Shown: positions 34,701 to 45,914 of the stretch, in pieces | Numbering within the stretch: the stretch's first letter is position 1 | Layout of the letters: every line of letters starts with the position of its first letter | Source of the DNA: Leucosporidium creatinivorum | Lineage: Eukaryota; Basidiomycota; Microbotryomycetes; Leucosporidiales; Leucosporidiaceae | Reading direction: 5' to 3' | Length of the DNA: 64,000 nt | Assembly: GCA_001600635.1 (NCBI GenBank) | Contig: BCKL01000003.1 | Location: forward strand, 1,005,923 to 1,069,922 | Position numbers and translations under genes: made by a program | Notes under the pieces: generated by a model | What the model saw: only the letters and a program-made list of their open reading frames with translations | Database searches by the model: none | What the model was told of the DNA's origin: nothing

Positions 34701-35964
34701 CACCGGCACGCTCCTGCTGGTCACTGGATGCGGATCCATGCTCGTACTCGAATGGCTGTACAACGAGAACGCGCAGGTCCGAGCCAGCCATCCTGAAGCT
34801 TACGACACGCCGCCCATGCGATTCGGTAAGTGCTCGCTCCTCGCGCTTCTGACCTGGTTCCGATCACCGACTGAGCTTCCTCCACATTCAACAGCCTACA
34901 CCCTCGCTTCCATGTGCATCTCCATCGTCATCTCGGCCGTCTTTCAGCTCTTCATCCTCCGCACCCCGGCTCGGCGAAAGCTTCGCCTTCAGATCGCGGC
35001 CGTCACGTTCGCCCTCTCGAGCTACAACACGCTTCTGCAGTCAAATGTGAGCTCTTCATCTGTTCAAACGATAGCAGGAGCTCACGTTCTCATTGCAGAT
35101 CAACCTCGTTGCCCCCGCCGATGCCTCGCCCGCCCCTCCTCAAGAGGCGCTCGCCAAGGTGCAGAGGGAGCTCATCAAGCGTGAATCAAGGATACAGGTG
35201 AGATTGCGCTTGTCTGCAGCGGTACGCTAGCAGTCCACTCACTCCTCCTTCGCCAGGCCTCCATCCTCGCTCTCGGCCCAACTTTCGAATTTGCCAAGGC
35301 CGAGCCTGCGCTCGCTACGCCGTTCAAGGGGGATGGTGAGTCTCACTACAGGTTATTCACACCAATTGCTGAACGCTCGCTGACGCTCCCCTTCACCTCA
35401 GTCCTCCTTCGCATCATTCGCTCGCATCAGATCATCCTCGACAGGCTGCGCGAAGCTCGTACAGCGGTCGGCACGGATGGCTTCAACGAGACGGTGCATC
35501 GAGATTTTGCTAGCGCTCTCTTTCCCTACCGTCTGCACTCGCAGCGGTTGGCGAGAACGCTCTTCTACCTCGGCGCTACTTCCCGTGAGTCGATGGGTCT
35601 TCGCTTCCCCCGCTGAACAACAGCTGACCGTTTCTCGGGCCTACAGTCGTCAGCAAGACTCAACTCGCTCGAGATGTCCCTTCCTCCAAGCCGACTTGGG
35701 CCTCCTTCGAGAACGACGCCCTCGTCCTCTCTCGGCGGCTCTCGTACGCTTCCTCCTCTTCCTCCATCTTCGGCTCGCTGACCCTCTCCACCTCCCTGCA
35801 GTCAACTCCCCCGCGGCGAACGCGAGCTCAAACGACCCGGCTTCCTTCGATATTGGTTTTTCCTCATCTCGCTCGGTGCGGTCAGCTCGGAGCTCGAAAG
35901 CCTGGAGGAGCATTTAGGCGAGCTGTTCGGTAGTCCGGAGCAGAGCAATCCGATGATTGTCTGA
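31717..35964 (+). CDS. Bre4/FUSC-like integral membrane protein (DUF2422/DUF2421, aromatic acid exporter superfamily)
   Basis: This large protein has two membrane halves separated by a long cytosolic loop, as in fungal brefeldin-A-sensitivity proteins related to fusaric-acid resistance exporters. The first half starts LWLGTLKATIALTLTLSLIF and includes TLLVVVGARAGRTVGG and GWDYSWLLACFQAYAWGMAI. The middle is charged (EKFRESWTAFAKAQSDALIR). The second half starts ALKVALGATVYTVFLLTP, with GATFSTWVLQLTGTGLGATY and YYTGTLLLVTGC. The C-terminus is a cytosolic DUF2421-type region ending EQSNPMIV*. About fifteen introns are needed. A role in efflux or in membrane-traffic drug sensitivity is inferred from the family only. 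Confidence 0.82.
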
Positions 35965-36328
35965 AAGGGTGTAGCATTACTGAGATGTATCGGTAGCTTT
36001 ATTAGATTTGCCATCATTAGAAATCTTCCCCCAATTGCAGCCCGCATCAGCCGAGAGAGAGACCGAGCTTGGTGCTCTGCAGCAAACATAGGTCGAGGCG
36101 GAGTCACTTTACAAGTACAGGGGTACCGTGAGTATGTATGTACATCGTCAAAGTCAGGTCTATCCACGCCGAGCGCCGCGAGAAATCGAGGAAAAGCGCC
36201 AGCGCCGAGGTCTAATGGGAGTCACGGCTCGTTGTAAAGGGTACAAGTGGCGTTGTATGGCTATGTACATCTGTAAAGAGGAGACTTGGTCAGCTCTCGT
36301 TCACCACATCTCTGCACTCTACTCACAT
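35965..36328. other. Convergent intergenic region, Bre4-like and F-box-like genes
   Basis: 364 bp between two stop codons. No gene or structured element is seen, apart from two gcgccgag-type motifs near 36170-36210. Confidence 0.45.
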
Positions 36329-37542
36329 CTATCTCCCGAGCACAAGTAGCACTTTTCCCGAGCCCCCCTCACACATCCCCATCCCCTCCTCAGCAGCGAC
36401 CACAAACCTTCCCACATCAACTCTCACTTCTTCGTACGTGTACTCAAACAGCCGTGGAGGAGTGGGTGTGTAGCCTCGAGGGGAAGCGCCGTAATGACCG
36501 CGGAGAGTGGAAGAAGGGGGAGGAGGAGAGGGGGCGACGAGGGTGCAGCGGAGGGTCGCAGAGAGGAGGGAGGAAGGAGAGAGGGGGGAGGGGGGGATGT
36601 GGAGCGTTTGGAGGGAGGTGGAGGTGCGATGCAGTTTATAGGAGTGATCCTGCTCGGGCGAGGAGGCGGGCGAGGGGTAGGAGCTGCACACCGCCGAGGG
36701 CGTGTGGGCGAGGGAGAGATCCTCGAACCAGCTTCGGAAGAGACGGGGGTATGCTGAACCGAGTGAGACTTGGAAGTCCCAGCGTTGAGGAGGAGGGGCG
36801 AAGAAGGTGCTGGCGAAGGAGGGGAGGGGGGGCATTGAGGTGGAAGGGTCAGGCGTGAGAGGTGGTGAAGGAAGAGGAGGGGGAACGGCGCCCAGCTGGA
36901 TACTGATAGAGGTTGGGTCGTCAGAATTGACGGTGGAAAGCAGCCGCGAGGGTGGAAGCCGAGACTCACGCAGCCAAGTGCAGACTGAACGATTCCTCGT
37001 CGTCGAGAGCTAGGATCTGAGGGAGGGGGGGGTCCGCTGCCATGGTGAAGGTGGCTACCTCGCTAGCTCCGGTGATGCAGCTCGGATCGATGTGCGAGAG
37101 ACGAAGGACCTGCCGGTGAGCTCGGCTAGCGTCCATCGGCGAGCAGCAGGAGAACTGGCGGCGCAACGGCGTTAGACGAACGTTCGAAGCAAGCAATGAG
37201 GAGCGCGGGACTCACCAGGACTTCAAAGTCCTTGCTAGTAGTGATGGCGATCATCCTACAGCGTAAGATGTGGTCGACAGTCCCGGCGAGCTGATGTCTG
37301 AGCACCGAGAGTTCGGCCGAGCGAGAGAGGGTCAGCCTGCAGCTGATGCCTAGATGAAGCAGAGCAGAGACGTACGAGATACCCTTCAGCTTCAGTAGCT
37401 GTCTCGAAGACATGGTGTCGAGTGTGGCGCAGAGGAGTTCGGCCGGCATCAAAGGAGATGCCAGCGATGCGAGAGACGAGTCGCCGTTGCGCTGCTGCCG
37501 GCGCCAGATGTCGGCCGAAAGTTGCTCCAGGGTGAGGTTCAT
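36329..37542 (-). CDS. F-box-like protein
   Basis: Exon 1 (37376-37542) starts MNLTLEQLSADIWRRQQRNG. It contains PAELLCATLDTMSSRQLLKL followed, after an intron, by GISHQLAGTVDHILRCRM. The Leu spacing fits a degenerate F-box, which in this family recruits targets to SCF ubiquitin ligases. The later exons hold a beta-type region (QVLRLSHIDPSCITGASEV, ILALDDEESFSLHLAA). A proline-rich part (IQLGAVPPPLPSPPLTPDPS) and QRWDFQVSLGSAYPRLFRSW follow. The C-terminus is YTYEEVRVDVGRFVVAAEEG and ends near 36329. Similar layouts occur in fungal F-box proteins annotated only by domain. The first intron acceptor has two candidates, and the chosen one keeps the F-box-like helix. The stop position may be off by one base. 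Confidence 0.55.
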
Positions 37543-38221
37543 GATGTGATGCTGTGTACGGAGAGGTGAGTTTTGTGATGCAGAAGAACAGCGGCAAGAA
37601 CTGACGAGATAAGGCGAGCGACCTTCGCACTGGTGAGTTCCGCGCGGCGAGCGAATGAGGTGCAGAGGGCTGGAGAGAGCGGGAGCGAAAGAGGCAAAGA
37701 GTCGAGGGTGAGCTATTCCAATGTGATGGATCACAGGATAGTGCGAGGGAAGGTGGGGATTGTGGCAGAGATGCGAAGGCAAGAGGGCTGCCCCTCGGCC
37801 GAGGAGACGTTTAAAGGCGGTGTGCGCCGAAGGATATACGGTCCTTTTGACTCGAACGTGCTTCTGTCTTATCGACCTACAGGAGCACAGCGGTAGAGCG
37901 AGCCGAACAACGAGGAGCGTGTCTGAGAAACGCGGGGCTCTAGAGATCCCAAGTCTCGAATTGGAGAGTGACGAGGGTTAGTTCTGTACCTCTTTACCTC
38001 GTCTCGCTTTACGCCTTGCTCGAAGCTCCACTAGAATCGCCTAAGGCAGCTCGTATCACCAGTAACAACTCGCTCGTCACCGCGAGCTCTCAGACCCTCT
38101 CAGCGACCCCATCGCTTCCCGCTCCGTGAGTCGGCTCTCAAAGCGCTTGAAAGCTACAGGAGAGCAGCATGACTTATACTACCGTCCTACAGCTCCCCGC
38201 CCACCCTTCGACGCCCTCAGA
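37543..38221. promoter_or_regulatory. Divergent region, F-box-like and WHI2-like genes, with a leader intron
   Basis: This 679-bp region holds both promoters. A leader intron for the WHI2-like gene is likely at 38126-38192 (donor gtgagt, acceptor cctacag), because no ATG precedes it in frame and the coding exon opens 29 nt later. No other feature is seen. Confidence 0.5.
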
Positions 38222-39499
38222 ATGAACCCCGACAGCCCAACTGGAAGCAGCAAGGTGGCCCTGGACCTACGAGGCCAGCGCTTGTCGCTCGAACGCGAGG
38301 CGTTGATGGAACTGCCAGAGTCTGTACTCTTGTGCTTGTTCCCCAACGGCGTCGTACTTAGCCCTCAGCGACAGCCGAGAGTTGACGGCGAGGAGGGCGA
38401 CGAGGGAGAGGATGTTTACTACGTCGATGTGAGTACCTAGAACACCCCGGGTACATGCAGCGTATTGGTGGGAGCGTGACAGACTATACAAGTCTGTACG
38501 GCACCACTCGAATCGCCGTCGGAGCTGGATCCCTCGTCGTCCGCTCGTCGATGCGTCAACATCACCTCTCGGAGCCCGCCCTACCTCCCTATAGCTCGCT
38601 GATCATACCCGAAACGCACACAGTTCGACGCCCAATGCCTCGAATTCGTGCTCGACTTCTTCGGCTCGGCCCGCGACGACTTCTACGGCCCCGCCGAAGG
38701 CCCTCGACGTGACCTGAGCGAGTCGACCCCTCCCGCCCAAGCCAACATGCAGAACCCTCTGTTCCTCAAGCAGGCCATCATCGTCCTACGCGAGGAGCTC
38801 GAGTACTTTGCCATCCCTCCCAAGGGCGCCATCAAGGATGGACTGCCCATCGTCGAGGGCTCGGGAGAGAAGGGAGGGGAGGTCGCTGGGACCGATGCGG
38901 AGGGCAAGCCGAATCAGGCGTTGCTCAAGTTGAAGGTGGATTGCGGCAATGCGCTGCTGGGGAGGAAGAGCATCTTTACGGCGCTGCAGAGGAACGTCAA
39001 TCGCGAGAACAACGTCGCCGAGCAGCACTTGATCGACATGCTCTGCATGAGGTGGGCTCTGAAGTTCTCTATCGCTTCTCATGACACTCGCTGACCCTCT
39101 TCTCACCTGTAGTGGCTTCGAGCGCGAGGACATCTGGGGCTACCGCTCGCTCGAGCCGAACCGCTGCTGCATCGCCTCCATCGCCCTCGTCCTCCTCAAG
39201 ACGGGCATCGTTCACCCTCCCATCGCCGTCCCCGAGGGAGCACCCAAGCCAGCGGTCGAGGTCAACGCTCAGCAGCTCGCAACCGCACAGAAGCTGCTCT
39301 TGTTCTGGAGGAAACCGGCGGTGAGTCTGAGCTCGGCTTTGGAAAGGGCGACGAGCACCTGCTGACCTCTTTGATGATGATCCAGCGCAAGTGCTGGTGG
39401 GACGCTACCGAGCTCACTCTGGACGAGGGAACGCCCGCCGCTCGCGACGTCAAGATTTGGGCTCGCCGAGTATGGACTTTGGAGCTCAGTCTGATCTAG
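38222..39499 (+). CDS. WHI2: Whi2-like BTB/POZ-type phosphatase activator
   Basis: In yeast Whi2 binds the phosphatases Psr1/Psr2 and links general stress response, TORC1 and growth arrest. Four exons (38222-38428, 38624-39051, 39113-39320, 39386-39499) join to 318 residues. The BTB-type start has LDLRGQRLSLEREALMELPE and SVLLCLFPNGVVLS, then VDFDAQCLEFVLDFF across the first junction. These are the family's signature lines. Further on are RSLEPNRCCIASIALVLLKT and a Trp-rich end (KCWWDATELTL, KIWARRVWTLELSLI*). A non-coding exon appears to lie upstream. Confidence 0.85.
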
Positions 39500-40024
39500 A
39501 CGGATCGCCTTCGCCTCAAAATACGACCCTGCGCTTCTCTACGCACCCTTATACATGTTCCGCTGGTCCGCACCACGCCCTCCTACCGAGATACCCCTTC
39601 CCTAGCTCCTTCAACATCGCCGACCTCCTCCCTTCTTTGCCCTAGTTCCGCTCCTTTGATACCCCTGCTCGCCGTCACGATATTGTAACAGTAGCTCTCC
39701 TACTCGCACGTCCAGTCTTGTGGAGAGCAGAGAGCAGCATCGCCGAATCCCGACTTTCGACGCGCCGACTACTTGGACGAAGTCGCGCCCTCCTCCTTGC
39801 CTCCCGCCGCTTCTTCGTCTAGCCTTCTTCGTCCGCCCGGTCTCGCCTTTCGGGGTCTATTTCCTAGCCTCGTACTAACTCTTTCTTCTTACCCTGTAAG
39901 TCCTGCTAGCGATGCTCTGCTGAAACGAGAGAGCGCGCTGACCCCTTCTCGCTCTTTTGTAACTCGTCTCGCGCCCTCTGCGACTCGGTTGGAACCACGC
40001 AGCTCTACACTACAGACTCACGCT
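39500..40024. promoter_or_regulatory. Beta-tubulin upstream region with a 5' UTR intron
   Basis: The promoter of the tubulin gene lies here. A leader intron is likely at 39896-40015: donor gtaagt, branch gcgctgacc, acceptor actacag. It ends 9 nt before the ATG at 40025. A pyrimidine-rich stretch precedes it. Confidence 0.5.
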
Positions 40025-42706
40025 ATGAGGGAGATTGTCAACGTCCAAGTCGGTGAGTGTTACGACCTTGAAGCCAGCCCTGCCGAAGCTGACCCCTCCA
40101 CGCATCTCGAACAGGCCAGGCAAGTGACTGGAAGGCTACAGAATTCCACAAGACCGCATCGCTGACCTTCTGCTATCATGTACCACTGCTCGTCAACAGT
40201 GCGGTAACCAGGTGAGCTTGCAACCTCTTGTTGAGCCGAGCGACGAACTCGCAATGTTTGGTCGACGCTGGGAGCTCGTACACCTCACCACAAGGCCAGG
40301 GGAGGCGTCAGGGCTGTAGTACATCATCAGAAGCCCACCCTGTACCTCTTGCAGCAGCCCACGCACCGACACAAGACCAGCAAGCTGATCGTTTTCCTTC
40401 CCCTCCCTCTTTCCCGGCGCTGTCCTCCTACAGATCGGTACCAAATTCGTGCGTCGCGCTCTAGGCCTATCCCACATGCCGTGCAACTGCTGACCCGGAT
40501 CTTGCACCACAGTGGGAGGTCATCGGCGAGGAGCATGGAATCGACGCGACTGGACACTACTCTGGCACCAACGATCTCCAGCTCGAGCGCATTGGCGTCT
40601 ACTACTCGGAGACTGGCAACAACCGCTATGTTCCCCGTGCTGTCCTCGTCGATCTTGAGCCCGGAACTATGGATGTGAGTTGGGATTGGGGAGGGAGGCG
40701 CCGACGCCAGGCTGCGTGTAGGGCGGCGCTGACCAGGTATGCGTACACAGGTCATCAGGTCCGGACCTCTCGGTGGAGTCTTCCGTGAGTCGAAGCGCGA
40801 CGACCGAGCCTCTCTGCACGTTGCGCCGAGCTGAGCCCTTTCTCCCTTCGCAGGCCCCGACAACCTCGTCTTCGGCCAGTCTGGAGCTGGAAACAACTGG
40901 GCTAAGGGTGTAAGTAGCCTCGGAGAGATACTAGGACTCTCACTGATGCTCTGCACCTCCCACAGCACTACACCGAGGGAGCCGAGCTCGTCGATGCCGT
41001 TCTCGACGTCGTGCGCAAGGAGACTGAGGCTACCGACTGCCTCCAGGGTGTAAGTCTTAGCTATCTGACCCTTTGAGGCGTCTTGGAATGCTGACCTGTC
41101 GTCAACAACAGTTCCAACTCACCCACTCGCTCGGAGGAGGAACTGGATCCGGAATGGGCACGCTCCTCATCTCCAAGATTCGCGAGGAGTTTCCCGACCG
41201 CATGATGGCCACCTTCTCGGTCGTTCCTTCTCCCAAGGTCTCCGACACCGTCGTCGAGCCCTACAACGCTACCCTCTCCGTTCACCAGGTTCGTTACTCC
41301 TTCCTCTCCGCCTTGTGGATATCGATGCTGATGCTGATGCTCGTTCGACTACAGCTCGTCGAGAACTCCGACGAGACCTTCTGCATTGACAACGAGGCGC
41401 TCTACGACATCTGCTTCCGCACCCTCAAGCTCACCGCCCCCGTCCACGGTGACCTCAACCAGCTCGTCTCGGTCGTCATGTCGGGTATCACCACCTGCCT
41501 CCGCGTGAGTTGTCGCTCTTGGGCTCTACTCTTCTGCTGCTCTCCGCACCGCTGCTCGCCTCACTGAATGTCGGACTGACTCGCTCGGCTTCAACAGTTC
41601 CCCGGACAGCTCAACTCCGACCTCCGCAAGCTCGCCGTCAACATGGTTCCCTTCCCCCGTCTCCACTTCTTCACCGTTGGATTCGCTCCTCTGACCGCTC
41701 GCGGCGCTCAGCAATACGTGAGTCCTCGGTTCTCGATCTTAAAGAGTCTGCTGACGTTTGGCTTTCATACAGCGCGCCGTCACCGTTCCCGAGCTCACCC
41801 AGCAGATGTTCGATGCTAAGAACATGATGGCCGCTTCGGACCCCCGCAACGGACGTGTGAGTGGATTCAACCTCGGCGCTCTCTCTCGCAAGCCTCGGCG
41901 CTGACCTCGCTTCCTCGTCTTCTCCATACTCCGCATATCCTCCCCTTATCTTCACTCGACTTCGCAACATTCTCCACTCGCGTCTTATGTCGCCTACAGT
42001 ACCTCACCGTCGCCGCCTACTTCCGCGGAAAGGTCTCGATGAGGGAGGTCGAGGACTCGATGATGGCTGTTCAGCAGAAGAACTCGGCATACTTCGTCGG
42101 TGAGTCTTCGAGCTGCTGATCATCGCTCTACGCCGCAGGGGAGCGTCGGTCGTGTGGGGTCGTGTTCTGCTCGCCGAGCGAGAGCTGACTCGCTCGCCTT
42201 CTCTACCTCGCAGAGTGGATCCCCAACAACGTCCAGACCGCTTCTTGCGAGATCCCTCCTCGAGGACTCAAGCTCGCGGTCACTTTTATCGGAAACTCGA
42301 CTTCGGCAAGTTTCATCTCACCGCCTGACCTCCGCTCTCGGTGCTCTGCGCCCGGCGTTACGAGGTTTAGCACCTCTATAGAGGCGACGCTGACCTCCTG
42401 CACCTCGCCCATAGATTCAGGAGCTGTTCCAGCGTGTCGGCAACCAGTTCTCGGCCATGTTCAGGAGGAAGGCCTTCCTCCACTGGTACACGGGCGAGGG
42501 AATGGACGAAATGGAGTTCACCGAGGCAGAGTCCAACATGCAGGACTTGGTCGCAGAGTACCAGCAGTGTACGTCTCTTCTCTTCTTCTTTCTTCCGCGA
42601 GAGACGGAAGCTGACCTCGACTTGTTGATCGCCGAACACAGACCAGGAGGCCGGCGTCGACGACGAGGAGTTCGAGGAGGAGGGCGTCTACGAGGAGGAG
42701 GCTTAG
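40025..42706 (+). CDS. TUB2: Beta-tubulin
   Basis: Beta-tubulin pairs with alpha-tubulin to form microtubules. The frame opens [20 protein letters not shown] and includes the GTP-binding loop [20 protein letters not shown]. It ends [21 protein letters not shown]-style with the usual acidic tail. Its first coding exons are tiny: 40025-40052 (28 nt), 40115-40119 (5 nt), 40200-40211 (12 nt) and 40434-40448 (15 nt). Together they encode the invariant first 20 residues. The 5-nt exon is followed by a GC-AG intron (gcaagt). More introns break up the rest, which is typical of basidiomycete tubulin genes. Residues equivalent to Glu198 (41373-41375) and Phe200 (41379-41381) are the benzimidazole-sensitive types. 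Confidence 0.97.
40115..40119 (+). other. 5-nt micro-exon of beta-tubulin
   Basis: The bases gccag, after acceptor gaacag and before a gcaagt donor, complete the Gly codon and give Gln of the invariant VGQCGNQ. No other split restores this motif from the sequence between 40053 and 40199. Confidence 0.8.
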
Positions 42707-43035
42707 AAACAACATCCACTCCGCCTTCGCTGTTTTATTTGCCCCTCACTCCCCGCTGTCTCGCTGTCTCGTCGTTCAAGATCTGTTCGTTTCCCCCCAC
42801 CACCCCAATTCGTCGTACAATGCCCCCTTCTGCGCTACTCCTCCAGAGCTGCATTTCCTATGGAATTGTGCACCGTCTTCACGAGCCGACGTGTTGAGAT
42901 GCGATGAGCGGCGAGCTTTCGCCGAGCGCGAGAAGGGAAAGTGGGCGAGCGATATCAAAATTACAACTGGGTGTGAATAGGTACTGCTATATGTAAGTAC
43001 TGCTATGGACAAAACTATTTCGATACAACACGGCT
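42707..43035. other. Convergent intergenic region, beta-tubulin and CPL1-like gene
   Basis: 329 bp between stop codons. An AT-richer stretch around 42950-43020 is probably the polyadenylation area of one or both genes. Confidence 0.45.
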
Positions 43036-44951
43036 TCAATGCCTGCTCATCCCCCTCGAATGGCGCGGGCCCGCTCGTTTTGAGTGGCTTCGGCGGAAGC
43101 GAGAGGCGGTCGGCGCTCGGGTGCAGCCTGCTCCGTTCCACGTTGGCTTGTACCCCGCCACACAGGAGAAGACCATGCACTTTCCTGAGCTGCACCCTGT
43201 TGAGTGGGCGTGAGGGATTGTGGCGCAATTGAGGCCTTGGCGAGAGGAACCAGGTTAGCGCCGAGAATTTGGAAACCGCAAGCAAGCGAAAGCTCACCCT
43301 CTCCCATTGATGCACAGCCGCCACATGACTCCAGGGTATAGTCGGTATCGAGGCTGCGGGAGACGGAACGTAAGCTTAGTTGGTTGGCGAGGAGGTGATG
43401 AGCCAACTCACCACTCGTAGCCTCCCGCCGCCTGCATCTTCTCCGGATCCTGCGACCGGAAGGCCTCGAATCCCGACGCTTGCGCGATGACGAAGCTAGT
43501 AGATCCAACGATCGGACAAGCACTTTCCTTCCTGCTCGGGGAGAGAGAAGAAATGGGGTTAGCGCTGCTTCCACCGAGCTTCGGCGACAGGAGAGAATCG
43601 CAAAAGCTCACCCTGGACAGAGCTTGACAATCTTGGTAGATGCTCGCTTCTTGAGCTTTTGCCGAGCTCGAGCTGAGGCACTCGGTGATCCTACGCAGTG
43701 GCCGTTAAAGAGTCGGAGTGGCGCCGTGCAGGAGACGGTGGTGCACTGGCCGTTCTCGCAGCCTGCGACGCCGTTCAGGGTAGTGCAGACGTTTCCAATG
43801 GATCCGCTATAGTCAAAGATGGTCAGGACTTGACCGTAAAGAAGAAGAGGTCGAGCTCACCAGTTGTTGGGGTCGGTCGAGGTCTGTCGGCAGGCGGAAA
43901 TGGAGGTGTCGAAGTCGTAGCCAGTGTCGCAGGAGGATGGTCGGCAGACACCCAAGACACACTTGGATCCTTCTCCGTTGGCGTAGGAACTGGGGCACCG
44001 GTTTCCCGCTGCGCCGCTGCGAGAAGGAAGAAGCAAGGTCAGCGCCGAGCGCCGAGAGGAAAGCACGACAGACATACCAGTTGTCGGGATCCGATGAGGG
44101 ATCAGGGCTCGAGGGGCTCGAAGTACTTGTACTCTGAGTACACGAGCCCGTAACGAGGTTGTAGCCCGCACTGCACTCGGTCGACTGGCACTCGCCGGCC
44201 GAGCAAGTCACGGCCAAAGATCCCGTCCCCACCAAACACCTCCTCCCTCTCCTCCCACAGTTTTCTACATCCGTCTGATAGTCATCCTGCACGCATAGTG
44301 TCCCCGTCGAATCCTCCTTGAACCCCGAATCGCAAAAGGCGAGCGAGCACATCCCTGCTCGACAGCTCGCCGTTCCGTCGGCGACAAAGCAGGCGTTGTC
44401 GAGTGCACCACAGTTGCGAACATCGGTACTGAGGTTTACGCATTGGCCGAGCGGGCGACTGAAGGCGTGGCCGGTGATGCAGGTCGACTGCAGAGGGATA
44501 ATGCCGAGCGAGAAAGGGGAAGGTTAGCTCTCCCGAGTGGAAATGGGATGCAGGACCGGGATGAGGTGCAGGAGAGCTTACCACACACAGACTATCGATA
44601 CATGATACTGATCCAGCGCCGTTGAAGTATGCTGTAGGACACTTGTGGCCGACCGAACCGCCTGAGAACCAGCGCCGAGGGTCAGCTTCCTCGCTCTTGG
44701 TCGGCATCACCAGGCACCCACTCACAGTTGTTGATATCACTACTGTTCTCGAGATTGATCTTGAGGCATGCACTCTTAGCCCCAACAACACACGCCACGT
44801 CCTTGAAGAAGTCCCGCTTGGCCAGAGGAGCGAGATGAGGGAAATGAGAGCGCGAAGAGAGGTGGTGGTGGTGCGGCTCTGCGCTCGCGGGAGTGACGAG
44901 AGAGGTTGCGGCCGAGAGGAAGACTATTGCTCGCGCCGCGATGGCGAGCAT
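43036..44951 (-). CDS. Secreted cysteine-rich protein with CPL1/PriA-type C-terminal domain
   Basis: A signal peptide (AARAIVFLSAATSLVTPASA) is followed by a His-rich stretch and a KR dibasic site. Five cysteine-rich repeats come next, each with the pattern C-x(n)-C-x2-G-x-C-x4-C and ending in a D-x-x-NC. Examples are CRAGMCSLAFCDSGF and CVLGVCRPSSCDTGYDF. The last domain has GGYECLDTDYTLESCGGCAS and GKCMVFSCVAGYKP, the signature of CPL1/PriA-like domains. The tail is basic (RFRRSHSKRAGPRHSRGM). Cpl1 in Cryptococcus affects capsule and iron-related growth, and PriA is a fruiting-stage protein. The function here is open. About eight introns separate the repeats, one near each repeat boundary. 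Confidence 0.82.
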
Positions 44952-45914
44952 GGTCTTGTGGTGTAGGGAGAGAGCAGGGCGAGGTCGGCGGAGGTGTAGG
45001 GGTGGGTAGAGGGAGGGAGGAGGAGGGTTTGTTGTGCGGCGAGGTGTGGAGATTCCGAGAGAAAGAGAGCGTGATTCCTAGGGGCAGGAGAGTGGGGGTG
45101 CGGCGTGCGAGATGCACGGCCGAGCAGAGAAGAAGCAGCGAAAGCCGAGTGCTGAGAGACGAGCGACGAGGTGATGAGGGAGGGAGAAGAGTGGAGCGGG
45201 AGCACTTCGTGTGGAAGACTCCCTCACCCTTGCCGTGAGTGTGACCGCGAAACCCCACCAACTTGGCTACAGGGGGATCGAGTCCTGCTCGGGCACGGCG
45301 CTCCTTCAATCATGAGGCGCACTCCAGGAGGCGTGACTCGCTAAAGGATCAAGAAATCCGAACCTCTGGCTTAATATCTGCAAGACAACGGCAAGCAAGG
45401 GAAGCAAAGGCCCGTAACGGGAGCGCCACATCTCCTTCCCGAACGGGGCTGGTCCCTGGAGTGACGACTCCCCTTGCTTCCTGTGGGTGATTTGAGGCCT
45501 CCATGCTGCTTGAACAATCAAGACCCCTGCTTCGCTGCAAGACATCCCTAGCCTGCTCGGGAGGAGTAAGTTGGTCGCGAAGTCTCGCAAAGGGGCTCTC
45601 TTCCCTTCGGACTTGCTTCTGCAGCGAGACAGACCTCGGAAGCTGCAGAACAGGGTCATAGATGTTCGCCCATGTAGCTGGGTAGGTCTAGAAGCGGCGT
45701 TGCATCAATCGCAGGCCCGGCCGACCGCTTCAAGGCTCGGATCCGCGCTTCGGCGCTCAAGTTGAGCTCCGAGTAGAGCGCTGGCTGGCTAGAACGCCGT
45801 GTAGACAGATGCAGTGAAGTGCAGTATAGTAGTACAGCAACATGTGACTCCCCTCCCTCCGCCACTACTTCCCTTCCGCCTCCGGAATCTGCCCTCAGCA
45901 GCGCCGAGCTTGCC
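44952..45914. other. Gene-free kilobase between CPL1-like and lipase genes
   Basis: About 960 bp lie upstream of the secreted protein gene and downstream of the lipase gene, both on the minus strand. Minus-strand frames exist (for example 45306-45659) but lack introns, family motifs or consistent starts. I see no tRNA-like or hairpin terminator structure. It may simply be an extended promoter, or contain an untranslated RNA gene. Confidence 0.4.

Noticed and set aside
45306-45659. 117-codon minus-strand frame in the gene-free kilobase
   Set aside because: Composition is not gene-like, no introns or motifs, and its first codon is not ATG-supported by any context.
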